In this document: in pieces, positions 1 to 8,919 of the stretch
Numbering within the stretch: the stretch's first letter is position 1
Layout: every line of letters begins with the position of its first letter
NCBI GenBank assembly: GCA_006386115.1
Contig: VFIW01000021.1
Location: 1 to 64,000, forward strand
Source of the DNA: Globisporangium splendens
Taxonomy: Eukaryota; Oomycota; Peronosporomycetes; Pythiales; Pythiaceae
Length of the DNA stretch: 64,000 nt
Direction: 5' to 3'
Notes under the pieces: model-generated
What the model saw: only the letters and a program-made list of their open reading frames with translations
The model's database searches: none
Told to the model about the DNA's origin: nothing
Position numbers and translations under genes: made by a program

Positions 1-1839
1 GCGCGCGTGGTGGAGCATGCATCGACCGATGGTCACGATAGTGCGAATCGCGCGCTCTGCAGTGCCGTTCGCCTGGTGCGCGTACGGAACCGTCACTTGC
101 TGCATGATGCCGCGATCTGCATAGAACTGCTTGATCGAGTTCGTCGCGAACTCCTTGGCCCCGTCATGGCGAACGAACTTGACACGAGCGCCGAACTGGT
201 TGCCGACTTGTACGATGAACTTTTTGAGCATCGCCTCGCTGTCGGACTTGTGCTCGAGGCAAAAGCCTTGCATCGAGTCACTGCTCTCGTCGACGATCAG
301 GAGCAAATACTTGCTTCCACCGATGCTGTCGACTTCCATCGGGCCACAGATGTCGAAGTGCAGCAGTTCGAAGAGTCCGAAACTGCGCTTCTCGTAGTTG
401 GTCTTGAATGGTTTTTGGACCATTTTGCCTTGCTGGCAACCGCGACACGCAGCCAAATCCGGCGCGTTCGTCGCAAAGTCTGCGTCCTTGACCATGCGCT
501 TGTCGACAAGTTGGCGAAGTGCTTGCACCGACGCATGACCCATGCGCTCGTGCAGAGTCGACGCCGAGTTGACCTTCGTCGCCGCCATCGCAGACTTCGG
601 CGCCGAACTCGCTGGGACACGGAGCCAGTAGAGACCGTCGACAAAGTCGGCAGTCGCGACCACTTTGCGCGAGTTCTTCATCAACACGTTCATGCTCGGA
701 CCGTCGAACACGACTTGGAACTTGTTCGCCTTGTTGATCTGCGGGATTGAGAGCAGGTTCTTGCCGATAGTTGGCACGAACAGCACGTCGTTCACCTCGA
801 GATCGCGCACTCGACCGTTTGGCAGCGCGATCCGCTCGTGCACCGTGCCGACGCCGAGGATCTTGGTCTTGTTCCCGTTCGCAACGACCAAATCGCCATG
901 GTCGTCCTCGTCCAGGTGCACAAACTTGGACTTGTCGTTGCAGATGTGGTGCGCCGCGCCACTGTCGATCGCCCACATCCCGCACTTGTCGTCCTTCGCA
1001 GCAGTCATGCTGCATTCCATGGACACGACGAACGCCAGTCGCGTGTCATCGTCGTAGTCGGAGTAGTCGTCGCGCTCGACGTAGTTGGTCCGCTTGCCCG
1101 CGTAGCCGCCCGTGCGCTTGCGCCTTTGCTGCTTGTTCTTGGTCCAGCACCGGTCGACGGTGTGGCCGACCTTGCCACAAAACGAGCACACCCGAGGCTC
1201 GTTCTCGGCAGCAAACGCTTTCGCACGATCTTCGGTCTTGATCACCTTCTTCTCACCCGAGCGCTTGATATGCTCGTTCGTGAGTGCTTGAACGACGTCT
1301 TGCGTCTTGAGATCCGCGTTCCGCATCTCCAAGTTCAGCACGACGTTGTCGTAGCTCTTGGGCAGACTGCGTAGCAGACAGATCGCCACGTCTTCGTCCT
1401 CCATCTTCGCGCCGATGCTGACGAGCTTGGCGTGGATGTTGAGAACCTCGTTGCAGTGGTGCAACAGATTGTCGCCTTCCTTCATCTCGATGCTGAACAA
1501 CTGGCGCTCGAGGAAGATGCGACCCGCCTTCTGCGAGCCTTCGTACATCGCCTTCAGTCGTCCCCACGCGACCCACGCCTCTTCGCAGTCGTCGACGATG
1601 TGATGGTACTCAGCGTCGATGTGCAGCAGGAGCAGGCCGAATGCGACGTTGTTCGTACGAATGTACTCGTCCTTGATGCGCGCGTCCGTGAACGTGGGTG
1701 TCACCTTGCGGTTCACCACGTCCCACACGGACTTGGTCAGGAGCACGCCACGCATGTAGCGTGCCCACGTCGCGTAGTTGTCGCCGTTGAACTTGGCGAT
1801 CACGGTATTCTCAGTCATGCTTGTCGTGCTTGGACTCAT
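1..1839 (-). CDS. copia-1 copy A gag-pol, N-terminal 613 codons (cut by window edge)
   Basis: Minus-strand frame starting at ATG 1837-1839 and open to base 1 with no in-frame stop, so it continues outside the window. It encodes Ty1/copia gag (N-terminal UBN2-type region), a CCHC zinc knuckle ([14 protein letters not shown]), the aspartic protease motif DSGA, the integrase zinc-binding module and most of the integrase core. The last part in view includes the catalytic glutamate context NGTAER. Reverse transcriptase and RNase H lie outside. Relative to copy D it has a 9-nt insertion near 465-473, adding three residues inside the integrase zinc module, and DSGAAHH instead of DSGATHH. Its primer-binding site has one C-to-T change (TGAGTCC). 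Whether this copy is intact cannot be judged. Confidence 0.9.
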   Translation of the reverse strand, partial: MSPSTTSMTENTVIAKFNGDNYATWARYMRGVLLTKSVWDVVNRKVTPTFTDARIKDEYIRTNNVAFGLLLLHIDAEYHHIVDDCEEAWVAWGRLKAMYEGSQKAGRIFLERQLFSIEMKEGDNLLHHCNEVLNIHAKLVSIGAKMEDEDVAICLLRSLPKSYDNVVLNLEMRNADLKTQDVVQALTNEHIKRSGEKKVIKTEDRAKAFAAENEPRVCSFCGKVGHTVDRCWTKNKQQRRKRTGGYAGKRTNYVERDDYSDYDDDTRLAFVVSMECSMTAAKDDKCGMWAIDSGAAHHICNDKSKFVHLDEDDHGDLVVANGNKTKILGVGTVHERIALPNGRVRDLEVNDVLFVPTIGKNLLSIPQINKANKFQVVFDGPSMNVLMKNSRKVVATADFVDGLYWLRVPASSAPKSAMAATKVNSASTLHERMGHASVQALRQLVDKRMVKDADFATNAPDLAACRGCQQGKMVQKPFKTNYEKRSFGLFELLHFDICGPMEVDSIGGSKYLLLIVDESSDSMQGFCLEHKSDSEAMLKKFIVQVGNQFGARVKFVRHDGAKEFATNSIKQFYADRGIMQQVTVPYAHQANGTAERAIRTIVTIGRCMLHHAR

Positions 1840-1843
1840 AACC

Positions 1844-2119
1844 TGTTAAAGGTCGAAAGCGGTCGATGGACGGAGTCTGGAAGAGAAGAGCTTGAGATGA
1901 TAAAATGGAAAGTGAGATTGGCTTAGAGTGTGGTTGCGCCGCAGTGCATGGCGCAAGCCATCACCGTTGGACACAAATACTGATGTGTGGATGCGAGCTT
2001 CGATCGCTCGCAGCCACAAGAAACTAGTGGTCACTACGCTCCTAGCCACACAAAGTGGGTGGGTGTGGGTACCTACGATAGCCAATCAAATGCAGAGTCC
2101 TACGCTGTCACATTCGGAT
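1844..2119 (-). repeat. copia-1 copy A 5' LTR, proximal part (split by gypsy-1)
   Basis: This is the gag-proximal end of the 425-bp copia-1 LTR. It begins (minus-strand LTR 3' end, ...TTTAACA) just after the primer-binding site and is interrupted at 2119. The rest of the same LTR resumes at 10608. The interrupting gypsy-1 is flanked by TCGGA at 2114-2118 and at 10608-10612. Confidence 0.9.
2114..2118. repeat. Target-site duplication of gypsy-1 (left copy)
   Basis: TCGGA here and at 10608-10612. The uninterrupted copia-1 LTRs read ...TTCGGACC... once. One unexplained T (2119) lies between the duplication and the LTR terminus TGTAAC at 2120, so the duplication could be 5 bp plus an extra base or 6 bp with one change. 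Confidence 0.75.
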
Positions 2120-2653
2120 TGTAACGGGGTTACACTGTAACATTGTTACGCACTTGTGTTGTACCACACAACCAAACCGAACCTTGCGGTACGTAGAGTA
2201 CGCGCAACAAGTTTAAGACCGAACCATGAGGTTCGTCGTACTTGCTCGAACCTTCACGGTGGAGCCGGCAGCCAGTCTGAGTGACGGCGCCTCCGATTGG
2301 ATATAATTGAACATGCATCTCATCCAATCACACAAGACAACTAGCGTTAGTCTTTCATAGCCACTCATTGTCCCATGGGGAGTAATTACACTTGAGATTG
2401 CTATTGTTCATAGTTACATAAAGATAATCCAGGTTGTCCTACAGAGGGCAACCTCCAACAAATAAACAGTTCCATTTTTATCGTTAACTGAGTCTTTGGT
2501 TATCGACGGTTACTCTATAGAGACCTATAGGTAACCGATTGTTGCACTGCAGGAAGCAGGCAACCGCTCTCGGAACCGAGTCCTTGAGAGAAGCGTTGCA
2601 TACGCTTCCTCACACACGTACCGTGCTGCGTAACTCGGAAGTGTCCGGTTACA
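2120..2653 (+). repeat. gypsy-1 5' LTR
   Basis: 534 bp, termini TGTAAC/GTTACA. The first 30 bp contain two short hairpin-capable units, GTAAC-GGG-GTTAC and GTAAC-N3-GTTAC (one arm changed by a base in this copy). A further inverted repeat, CGGTTAC (2507-2513) and GTAACCG (2531-2537), encloses two CTATAG palindromes. The promoter should lie in this LTR, but no TATA box could be assigned with confidence. Confidence 0.93.
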
Positions 2654-2655
2654 AC

Positions 2656-2672
2656 TGGTAGCACTCGTAGTC
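2656..2672 (+). other. gypsy-1 primer-binding site (candidate)
   Basis: TGGTAGCACTCGTAGTC starts 2 nt after the LTR end. TGG complements the CCA tail of a tRNA, the usual gypsy arrangement. The tRNA was not identified from sequence alone. The remainder of the leader to 2725 shows nothing else. Confidence 0.6.
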
Positions 2673-2725
2673 AATCTACGACCCGGCAGAGGTGACTGCC
2701 TGAATCGCTTCCTCAAGGATTCATC

Positions 2726-3886
2726 ATGGCGTCAATTGACCCTGCGCAGTTCCCGCACCTCTCGGCTGAGCACCGGAGTGTGCTGACCCGAATGGCACAA
2801 GCGCTAGGCGACCAAGTCGCTCTAGACGTGCTCTCGGCGTCGCCGGAACAGCAAATCTTTCGACTCGAGCAGTTCGAGAACTTCTCGAACGCTCAGCGCC
2901 TCGAAGGAGAGCGAAGTGCGCAAGCACAAATGCAAGCCACCGCAAGCTTGACCGCAGAGATGCTACGCTCAGCTGCTGAGTCGCGCGAAGCGCTCGAGCG
3001 AGTGGTATCTGTGGTTGCTGGTGCAGCCACGTCTTTGTCGAGTGCGGCTTCTGCGCCTCAGACACCCGCGTCCCAAACTCCCCGCCCAAGAGCTGTCAAG
3101 ATCGACGCTCCGAAATTCGATGGTGCGGATGGCGACAAGCTCATCCACTGGCTGCTCGCCGTGGAGCGTTGCGCCAAGGCTCAGCTCATCGACAGCAACG
3201 AGCAGATGGTGTCTTACGCCATCTCGAACCTGCGCGGTCGAGCGTCGGAATGGGCATTCTCGACGTTGCTCGCCGATGAGTGTGCATTCGACACGTGGGA
3301 TATTTTCCGTGCGAAAATCACCGCCACGTATCAGCCTCCGAACAACGAAGTGCTGTTGCAAGGTCGTTTCTTCTCCTTGAGACAAGGGAAGCTCTCACTG
3401 GAACGATACATCCAGGAGATGAGAAGCCTGTGCGCGGCGATCACGACCAGCCCTTTGCCTGAGTCTGTGAAAGTGCCTGCGTTTCTCAACGGCCTCAACA
3501 GTGGACCAGCGCGTCAGGAGTTGTACCGACGCTTGCCGGCCACGATGGAAGATGCGATCCGCATTGCGCTCGTTGAGCAGCAATCGTTCAAAGTCAGCCG
3601 ACCTGATTGGAACGCTGGCCGCCACAACGGTGCGCATCACAGCCACCGAGCAGTCACGAATGAGCGGCGCTTCCATGGTCCCACACCAATGGATCTCAGC
3701 AGCGCCGAAGTGACCTGCTTTAACTGTGGCAAGCGAGGACACTATCAGTCGAAGTGTCCCGCTCCAAGGCAGCCCGCTCCTCGCACTGGAAATCAGGCGA
3801 GAGACTACCAAACGCCGCGCGGCAACCACGCTCATCGAGGTGGCAGATCCGCTGTGGCAAGAAAGGGAAACGGAATGTCTCAGTAG
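2726..3886 (+). CDS. gag: gypsy-1 Gag polyprotein, 386 aa
   Basis: Structural protein of the virus-like particle. The start ATG (2726) is the first after the leader. The middle region (about residues 115-260) has the Retrotrans_gag character, including a conserved W and a YIQEMRSL-type helix. A basic segment follows, then one CCHC zinc knuckle (Cys331, Cys334, His339, Cys344), which should bind genomic RNA. The N-terminal 60 residues are Glu/Gln-rich and probably helical. The frame ends in TAG at 3884-3886. The last five codons form the slippery site and the first arm of a stem-loop that directs a fraction of ribosomes into pol. The copy at 61101-62261 is the same length. Confidence 0.95.
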   Translation: MASIDPAQFPHLSAEHRSVLTRMAQALGDQVALDVLSASPEQQIFRLEQFENFSNAQRLEGERSAQAQMQATASLTAEMLRSAAESREALERVVSVVAGAATSLSSAASAPQTPASQTPRPRAVKIDAPKFDGADGDKLIHWLLAVERCAKAQLIDSNEQMVSYAISNLRGRASEWAFSTLLADECAFDTWDIFRAKITATYQPPNNEVLLQGRFFSLRQGKLSLERYIQEMRSLCAAITTSPLPESVKVPAFLNGLNSGPARQELYRRLPATMEDAIRIALVEQQSFKVSRPDWNAGRHNGAHHSHRAVTNERRFHGPTPMDLSSAEVTCFNCGKRGHYQSKCPAPRQPAPRTGNQARDYQTPRGNHAHRGGRSAVARKGNGMSQ

Positions 3887-3908
3887 AAGCGGGACGCTCT
3901 ACTGAGAC
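3865..3908 (+). promoter_or_regulatory. Programmed -1 ribosomal frameshift signal, gag to pol (gypsy-1)
   Basis: Heptamer GGGAAAC at 3865-3871 lies in the gag frame as G GGA AAC, the X XXY YYZ pattern. A 5-nt spacer (3872-3876) follows, then a perfect 11-bp stem: GTCTCAGTAGA (3877-3887) with TCTACTGAGAC (3898-3908). The 10-nt loop can add GCG/CGC pairing. Pol is in the -1 frame from 3871. The gag TAG sits inside the 5' arm. The arrangement is identical at 62240-62283. That G GGA AAC slips in retroviruses is established; activity here is inferred. Confidence 0.88.
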
Positions 3909-6900
3909 AGACTCTATGGCTTCGGCGTCGCCGACTACTAGAGTCGTGCAGATGGGAAGCTTAGTCCCAGGAGCTCTTGGCAACAAGGCTCCGAGTGAGA
4001 TGTTGGTATATAGCGCCGATGTGAAGAGCTATGAGAAGAAAATGACGGTTCTTGTTGACTGCGGTGCGTCACAGAACTTCGTCTCTAAGTCAGCTCTGAA
4101 ACAGAGTCTGCAAGCGTATGAGCGACTTGTCCACAGTGGCAAGCGCGAGAAGATGATCGTACGTCTGGCCGATGGGTCGACAGTACACACTGAAGGGGTT
4201 CAAGTCGAACTCTCTTTCAGTTTTTGCGACTTTGTCTGCAAAGAAACGTTCGTGGTACCAGCGATGGGGTCGAGGTACGACCTCATCCTAGGGATGCCTT
4301 GGCTGGCGAAACATCAGCCTTGGATCGATTGGCGAGCACGCACAATCGGAAGCTCCATCCCTTCCTCTGATGAAGAGCGAAGGTTGCGGGAAAATCTCCA
4401 CGCAATGGATGCGAGCTTTGAACACGCTGTGGCAGGGAGCCCAGCTAGAAGATGCGCTGAGGCAGGGAGCCCAGCAAAGAGATCAACTGCGGCAGGTAGC
4501 CCAGTTTGTGCGGTAGCGCCAGAAAGTCCAGACGTGGACACTGGTGCGCAAGTGTGCGGCTCCAGAGCACCCGAGCCAGCCCCCGCAAGTGACAGCGACA
4601 GTGCAGGTGCACACGCGTCAACCAGCTCGCACCACCCTGACGGTGCAGTACTGGAGCTCAGAACCGCGAGGTCGCGCGTTCGCATCAACCGACGAGGGCG
4701 ACGCAAGTTGTCAGCTCGCGAGAGAGACAGTACATTGGCATCTGTTGCTGAGGGAACGGCCGCCCCGCATATGATTGCCCCATCTCTCAACGCAGCTGCA
4801 ACTTCGCTGCGCGCCTTCGACAGGATCTCGGATCCGTCGATAGATCGCGCTCACGTTGACGTGGCGCTCAGACGCGCGACACGCAGTCCGGAAGCAAACG
4901 CATTAGACGAAGTGTTCTTCGCTGAATTTGCGGCGCTCCATGAGCTGCCGAGTACCGCTGAGGCGATCGTATCCCTCGAAGAAATGAGCTATGAGCTCTT
5001 TCTTACGGATCTAGAGCGTGATCAGATCCGCGAGATCGTCGTTCCCACCGCGTTTCCGCGTGGCGAACTGTGCACCTCGTCCACTGCGGATGAGAGTGTT
5101 TTGGAGCCAGACAAACAGAAACGGTTTGCTGCTCAGGATTGGGACACCGTGAAAGGCAGTCCATACTTTGACTTATTGTGGGAGTTCAAAGATGTGTTTC
5201 CCGACAAAGTGCCAAGTGCCCTGCCCGTTGATCGTGGCGTACGGCACGAGATCGACCTCGAGCCTGGGAGCAAATATTGCGTGACCAGACAATGGCCGCT
5301 GCCCCGCGAGCAGGTTGAGGCTATCGACGAGTTCTTCGCGAAACGAGCCCTCGCCAGTCATGTGAGAGAAAGCAAGTCTCCACATAGCTCACCCACGTTT
5401 TGTGTGCGGAAAGCGACTGGTGGCTGGCGCATTGTTCACGCTTTCAACAAGCTGAACGCCGCCACCATTCCAGCACAAACACCGATCCCAAGAAAGGATG
5501 TCTTGATCGACTCCATGGGCGGCTCAACTGTGTTCTCAGCATTGGATCTGATGGATGGGTTCTATCAGATCCTCATGCGAGAGAGTGACGTTCCCTTGAC
5601 GGCAGTAAGCACACCCAGCGGAATGCTGTGGGAGTGGCTCGTTATGCCGCAAGGTCTGAAGAATGCACCAGCGACGTTCAATCGTCTGGTAACGCATCTT
5701 CTGCGTCCTCATCGTGCGTATGCACCGAGCTATTTCGATGACATCTTCGTGCACAGTCGTGCCGAAGAAGGTCTCAGTGCCGTTGACGTGCACAAGAGAC
5801 ATTTGCGCTCAGTGTTGCAGTGCTTACGAGACAACAGTCTGTATTGCAACCTGAAGAAACGCGTCTTTGGCGCCTCAGAGATACCGATCCTGGGCTGCTA
5901 TGTTGGCAAAGCTGGCGTCCGCGCGGACCCAGAGAAGGTCAAGGCGATCGCCGACTGGCCGATCCCAAAGAACGTCAAGGACTTGCGCAAGTGGCTTGGC
6001 TTGGCAAATTACTTGCACAAGTACAGCCACAACTATGCGGCAAGAGTCCGTCCACTCACGCATCTCTTGAAAAAGGATGTCGAGTGGGACTGGACGAATG
6101 ATGTCATGAATGCATTCATTGACGTGAAGGAGTCACTAGTTCGCGCTCCTGTCCTGGCGTTGCCGGACCACACGAAAGCCTTCAGTGTCGTGTGCGATGC
6201 CAGCGATTTTGCAATCGGCTGTGCGCTGATGCAGAAGGATGATGACGGCCATGAGCGCGCCGTGTCATACCAAAGCAGACTGCTTAAGGCAGCTGAAAAG
6301 AATTATCCTGTGCACGACAAGGAGCTGCTTGCGATCAAGTACGCCCTCTTGAAGTTCAGGGTCCACCTTTTGGGTGCGACACCGTTCGTTGTGTACACGG
6401 ATCACGCGTCCTTGCGGACCGCGATTAATTCCCCCCATGTATCGCAGCGAATGGCGCGATGGCTTGCATTCTTCTCCGAGTTCAACTTTCGGGTCGAATA
6501 CAAACCGGGAAAGGAAAATGTTCTGGCGGACGCGCTCTCGCGCCGTCCAGATTACGAGTCGAGCGCTGACAGCAGCTTTGACGCCCTGTGTTTGGAGCGC
6601 ACTCCTGATCTCATGCATCTGAGCATCAGTCGAGTGCAAACAAAGCTCAAGGACAATATTCAGTCGCTTTATGCAAAGGACGATGAGTGTCGCTTGTTGC
6701 TTGCTCACTTTGACGGCTCGTCCAAAGAGTCATTGCCTGCCAAACTCGAGTCAAAGCTTGCTCGGTTTAGTTACCACGACGGGTTGTTGTGGCATCGACT
6801 GTCCAACTTTGATTACCCGCGTGTGTATGTACCGCATGACCAGAATCTGAAACTTTCGATCCTGCATGAGTTTCACGATGCACCAGCGAGTGGGCATCTC

Positions 6901-8919
6901 GGGCGTGAAAAGACCTTCTTGCAAGTGTCTAATGTGTTTTGGTGGCCACACCAATACAAATGGGTGGCCAATTATGTACGCTCATGCGAACAGTGCCAGC
7001 GCGTGAAGCCTGCGGGCAAGAACAAAGCGCCGCTGCATCCGCTGCCGATTCCGCAAGACTACTGGAAGTCGGTCAGCATGGATTTCGTCTTCGGTTTCCC
7101 GGAAGACAAGGCGCGCAACACAGGCGTCGTCGTGTTCGTCGATCGACTGAGCAAAATGGTGCACGTTGCACCTGTGCGCAAGCATGTCACTGCGCAAGAG
7201 ACGGCGCGCCTATTTTTAGAGCACGTGTTCCGCTATCACGGCTTGCCCGAGTCTATTGTATCAGACCGGGACCCGCGTTTCACCGCTGCCTTTTGGCGCG
7301 AACTCTTTCGCCTGCTCGGCACAGATCTGGCGTTGTCCACTGCCGATCACCCCGAGACAGACGGGCAAACTGAGCGCGTGAACCGTGTCGTCGAGGATAT
7401 TCTTCGCAGCATCGCTGTCGACCATCCCCGCGACTGGAGCCGCTGGCTGCCGTACGCCGAGTTTGCTATAAATAGCAGCGAGCACGCCTCTACGGCCGTG
7501 ACTCCGTTCTATTTTAACTCGCTGCGGCACCCGCGCGTACCCGCCACTCTGTTCGAGGGCGTCGAACGCTCTGCGGTGGGAGGGCAACTCGCTGCGCTCG
7601 ATGCGAGTGCGCGATCCCCGTCACCGGACGTGGCGTCGACCGCTCACGTGGACGCGCGCGATGCGCCGCCTGTGCGATCGCGTTCCGAATCTGTCACGGT
7701 CTTACCGGACAGCACGCAGAGTATTGACATCTCGGGCACGGTACTGAGTTACGGTACACGTGTCCCTAAAGATGGATCACCCACGGTACTGAGTTACGGT
7801 ACTCGTGTGTCTATAGATGGCTCTCCCACGGTACCGAGTTACGTTACTCGTGCCAAAAATAGCCAGTCTCAGACGGAATCAGGCGACTGCTCGCGTGAGC
7901 GTCAGCCACGAATGGAAGGACGCGCGGTGTCACACACCGGCGCAGAAATAGATCTCTCTGCAGCACGCGCTGCGAGAGCAACGAAAAAGCAAGACAAAGC
8001 CGTCGCGGTAGCGCGGCAATTTGTCGATGAGCGCGCAGCATTGTTGCGTCGCGTACGCGACCAACTAGCTGCTGCGCAAGACAAGCAGAAGCTCTACGCC
8101 GATAAATCGGGTAGAAAGAACAAACAAACGTTTTGTGTGGGTGATAAAGTGCTTTTAAGCATTAAAAACCTACCAAACGATGCAGTCACAACGCTCTCCA
8201 GCGGGAGTAAGTTGTTGCCACGATTCATCGGGCCATACACTGTTGTGGAGAAGATTGGAGACTTGAATTACAAGCTCGATCTCCCAACGAGAATGGCAAC
8301 GCACCCCGTGTTCTACGTGGGTTTGCTGAAAAGCTACCATGACGCTACTGTGGATTCTTATCCCAGTGCGGGAGCACGTCGGTCTCATCAGGGGGCTCAG
8401 ACGCCGCCCATCGAGACACGAGCGCGTTGTGCCTCTCCCAAAGCGTCTTCACTCGCGGAGCATACCTCGCGTGGAAGTGCTTCCCGCGGACATGGTACTC
8501 CTCCAGCATCTGACGAGCTTCCTTCAGCTCCGTCTCAAGCGCCGTCACCCTCTGCTTCAACAGCGAGGTTTCGTCCAGATATTGCTGGCGAAGGGTACGG
8601 ACGGCTTGCTGTAGCGCCCCAAAAGACGATGCGTTCGCGTGAACCATCTGAACCACCGCATCTGGTGCAACCACCGATGCTGAAGCGAAGTAGGGCGCCA
8701 CCTATCCCGCTGATTGACAAGCAGGGACAGCGCCACTACCATGTTGAGCGCCTGCTGCGTGTGCAGCGGCGTAAGGGGAACACCCACTACCTTGTGAAGT
8801 GGCGTGGGTACGATGTGTCGCAGAGCTCGTGGGAGCCTGCTGAGCGTCTTCGCGAAGACGTCACGGATCTTGTTGACGCCTTTGAGGCGCAACTGAGGGA
8901 CTGTCATTCGCGCGAGTAA
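3871..8919 (+). CDS. pol: gypsy-1 Pol polyprotein (protease, RT, RNase H, integrase, chromodomain)
   Basis: Open -1 frame of about 1682 codons after the slip at 3871; the frame itself is open from 3754. Domains in order: aspartic protease with DCGAS (Asp codon 4057); an AGSP-repeat spacer (about 4430-4510); reverse transcriptase with the active-site box YFDD (5731-5742); RNase H (first Asp codon 6196); integrase zinc module (His 6865, His 6874, then two Cys in RSCEQCQR); integrase core with Asp 7081, Asp 7264 and Glu 7372, giving D,D-35-E spacing; a long Ser/Pro/Ala linker with a 15-residue tandem repeat (7738-7850); and a C-terminal chromodomain (about 8737-8890, YLVKWRGY core). The chromodomain places it among chromoviruses, where it is thought to guide integration to marked chromatin. 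No in-frame stop was seen, so this copy looks functional. Confidence 0.95.
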   Translation, partial: RNVSVEAGRSTETDSMASASPTTRVVQMGSLVPGALGNKAPSEMLVYSADVKSYEKKMTVLVDCGASQNFVSKSALKQSLQAYERLVHSGKREKMIVRLADGSTVHTEGVQVELSFSFCDFVCKETFVVPAMGSRYDLILGMPWLAKHQPWIDWRARTIGSSIPSSDEERRLRENLHAMDASFEHAVAGSPARRCAEAGSPAKRSTAAGSPVCAVAPESPDVDTGAQVCGSRAPEPAPASDSDSAGAHASTSSHHPDGAVLELRTARSRVRINRRGRRKLSARERDSTLASVAEGTAAPHMIAPSLNAAATSLRAFDRISDPSIDRAHVDVALRRATRSPEANALDEVFFAEFAALHELPSTAEAIVSLEEMSYELFLTDLERDQIREIVVPTAFPRGELCTSSTADESVLEPDKQKRFAAQDWDTVKGSPYFDLLWEFKDVFPDKVPSALPVDRGVRHEIDLEPGSKYCVTRQWPLPREQVEAIDEFFAKRALASHVRESKSPHSSPTFCVRKATGGWRIVHAFNKLNAATIPAQTPIPRKDVLIDSMGGSTVFSALDLMDGFYQILMRESDVPLTAVSTPSGMLWEWLVMPQGLKNAPATFNRLVTHLLRPHRAYAPSYFDDIFVHSRAEEGLSAVDVHKRHLRSVLQCLRDNSLYCNLKKRVFGASEIPILGCYVGKAGVRADPEKVKAIADWPIPKNVKDLRKWLGLANYLHKYSHNYAARVRPLTHLLKKDVEWDWTNDVMNAFIDVKESLVRAPVLALPDHTKAFSVVCDASDFAIGCALMQKDDDGHERAVSYQSRLLKAAEKNYPVHDKELLAIKYALLKFRVHLLGATPFVVYTDHASLRTAINSPHVSQRMARWLAFFSEFNFRVEYKPGKENVLADALSRRPDYESSADSSFDALCLERTPDLMHLSISRVQTKLKDNIQSLYAKDDECRLLLAHFDGSSKESLPAKLESKLARFSYHDGLLWHRLSNFDYPRVYVPHDQNLKLSILHEFHDAPASGHLGREKTFLQVSNVFWWPHQYKWVANYVRSCEQCQRVKPAGKNKAPLHPLPIPQDYWKSVSMDFVFGFPEDKARNTGVVVFVDRLSKMVHVAPVRKHVTAQETARLFLEHVFRYHGLPESIVSDRDPRFTAAFWRELFRLLGTDLALSTADHPETDGQTERVNRVVEDILRSIAVDHPRDWSRWLPYAEFAINSSEHASTAVTPFYFNSLRHPRVPATLFEGVERSAVGGQLAALDASARSPSPDVASTAHVDARDAPPVRSRSESVTVLPDSTQSIDISGTVLSYGTRVPKDGSPTVLSYGTRVSIDGSPTVPSYVTRAKNSQSQTESGDCSRERQPRMEGRAVSHTGAEIDLSAARAARATKKQDKAVAVARQFVDERAALLRRVRDQLAAAQDKQKLYADKSGRKNKQTFCVGDKVLLSIKNLPNDAVTTLSSGSKLLPRFIGPYTVVEKIGDLNYKLDLPTRMATHPVFYVGLLKSYHDATVDSYPSAGARRSHQGAQTPPIETRARCASPKASSLAEHTSRGSASRGHGTPPASDELPSAPSQAPSPSASTARFRPDIAGEGYGRLAVAPQKTMRSREPSEPPHLVQPPMLKRSRAPPIPLIDKQGQRHYHVERLLRVQRRKGNTHYLVKWRGYDVSQSSWEPAERLREDVTDLVDAFEAQLRDCHSRE
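7738..7872 (+). repeat. 15-codon tandem repeat within gypsy-1 integrase linker
   Basis: Units at 7738-7782 and 7783-7827 encode TVLSYGTRV plus PKDGSP or SIDGSP. A third, diverged unit starts at 7828 (TVPSYVTRA). The repeat lies between the integrase core and the chromodomain, in a low-complexity stretch with no known domain. Confidence 0.8.
8345..8701 (-). CDS. Antisense ORF with coiled-coil character inside the gypsy-1 pol linker (unknown, 118 codons)
   Basis: Open frame opposite the Ser/Pro-rich pol linker, starting at a GTG. The translation has heptad-like leucines (LQQAVRTLRQQYLDE, LLKQRVTALETELKEAR) and then a basic/aromatic segment. It looks more protein-like than the disordered sense translation of the same bases. 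It is in the same minus-strand frame as the longer antisense ORF at 8861-9931, separated from it by the chromodomain-coding segment. It may be the downstream part of a captured gene, or only a chance frame. No function is proposed. Confidence 0.3.
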   Translation of the reverse strand: MAPYFASASVVAPDAVVQMVHANASSFGALQQAVRTLRQQYLDETSLLKQRVTALETELKEARQMLEEYHVRGKHFHARYAPRVKTLWERHNALVSRWAASEPPDETDVLPHWDKNPQ

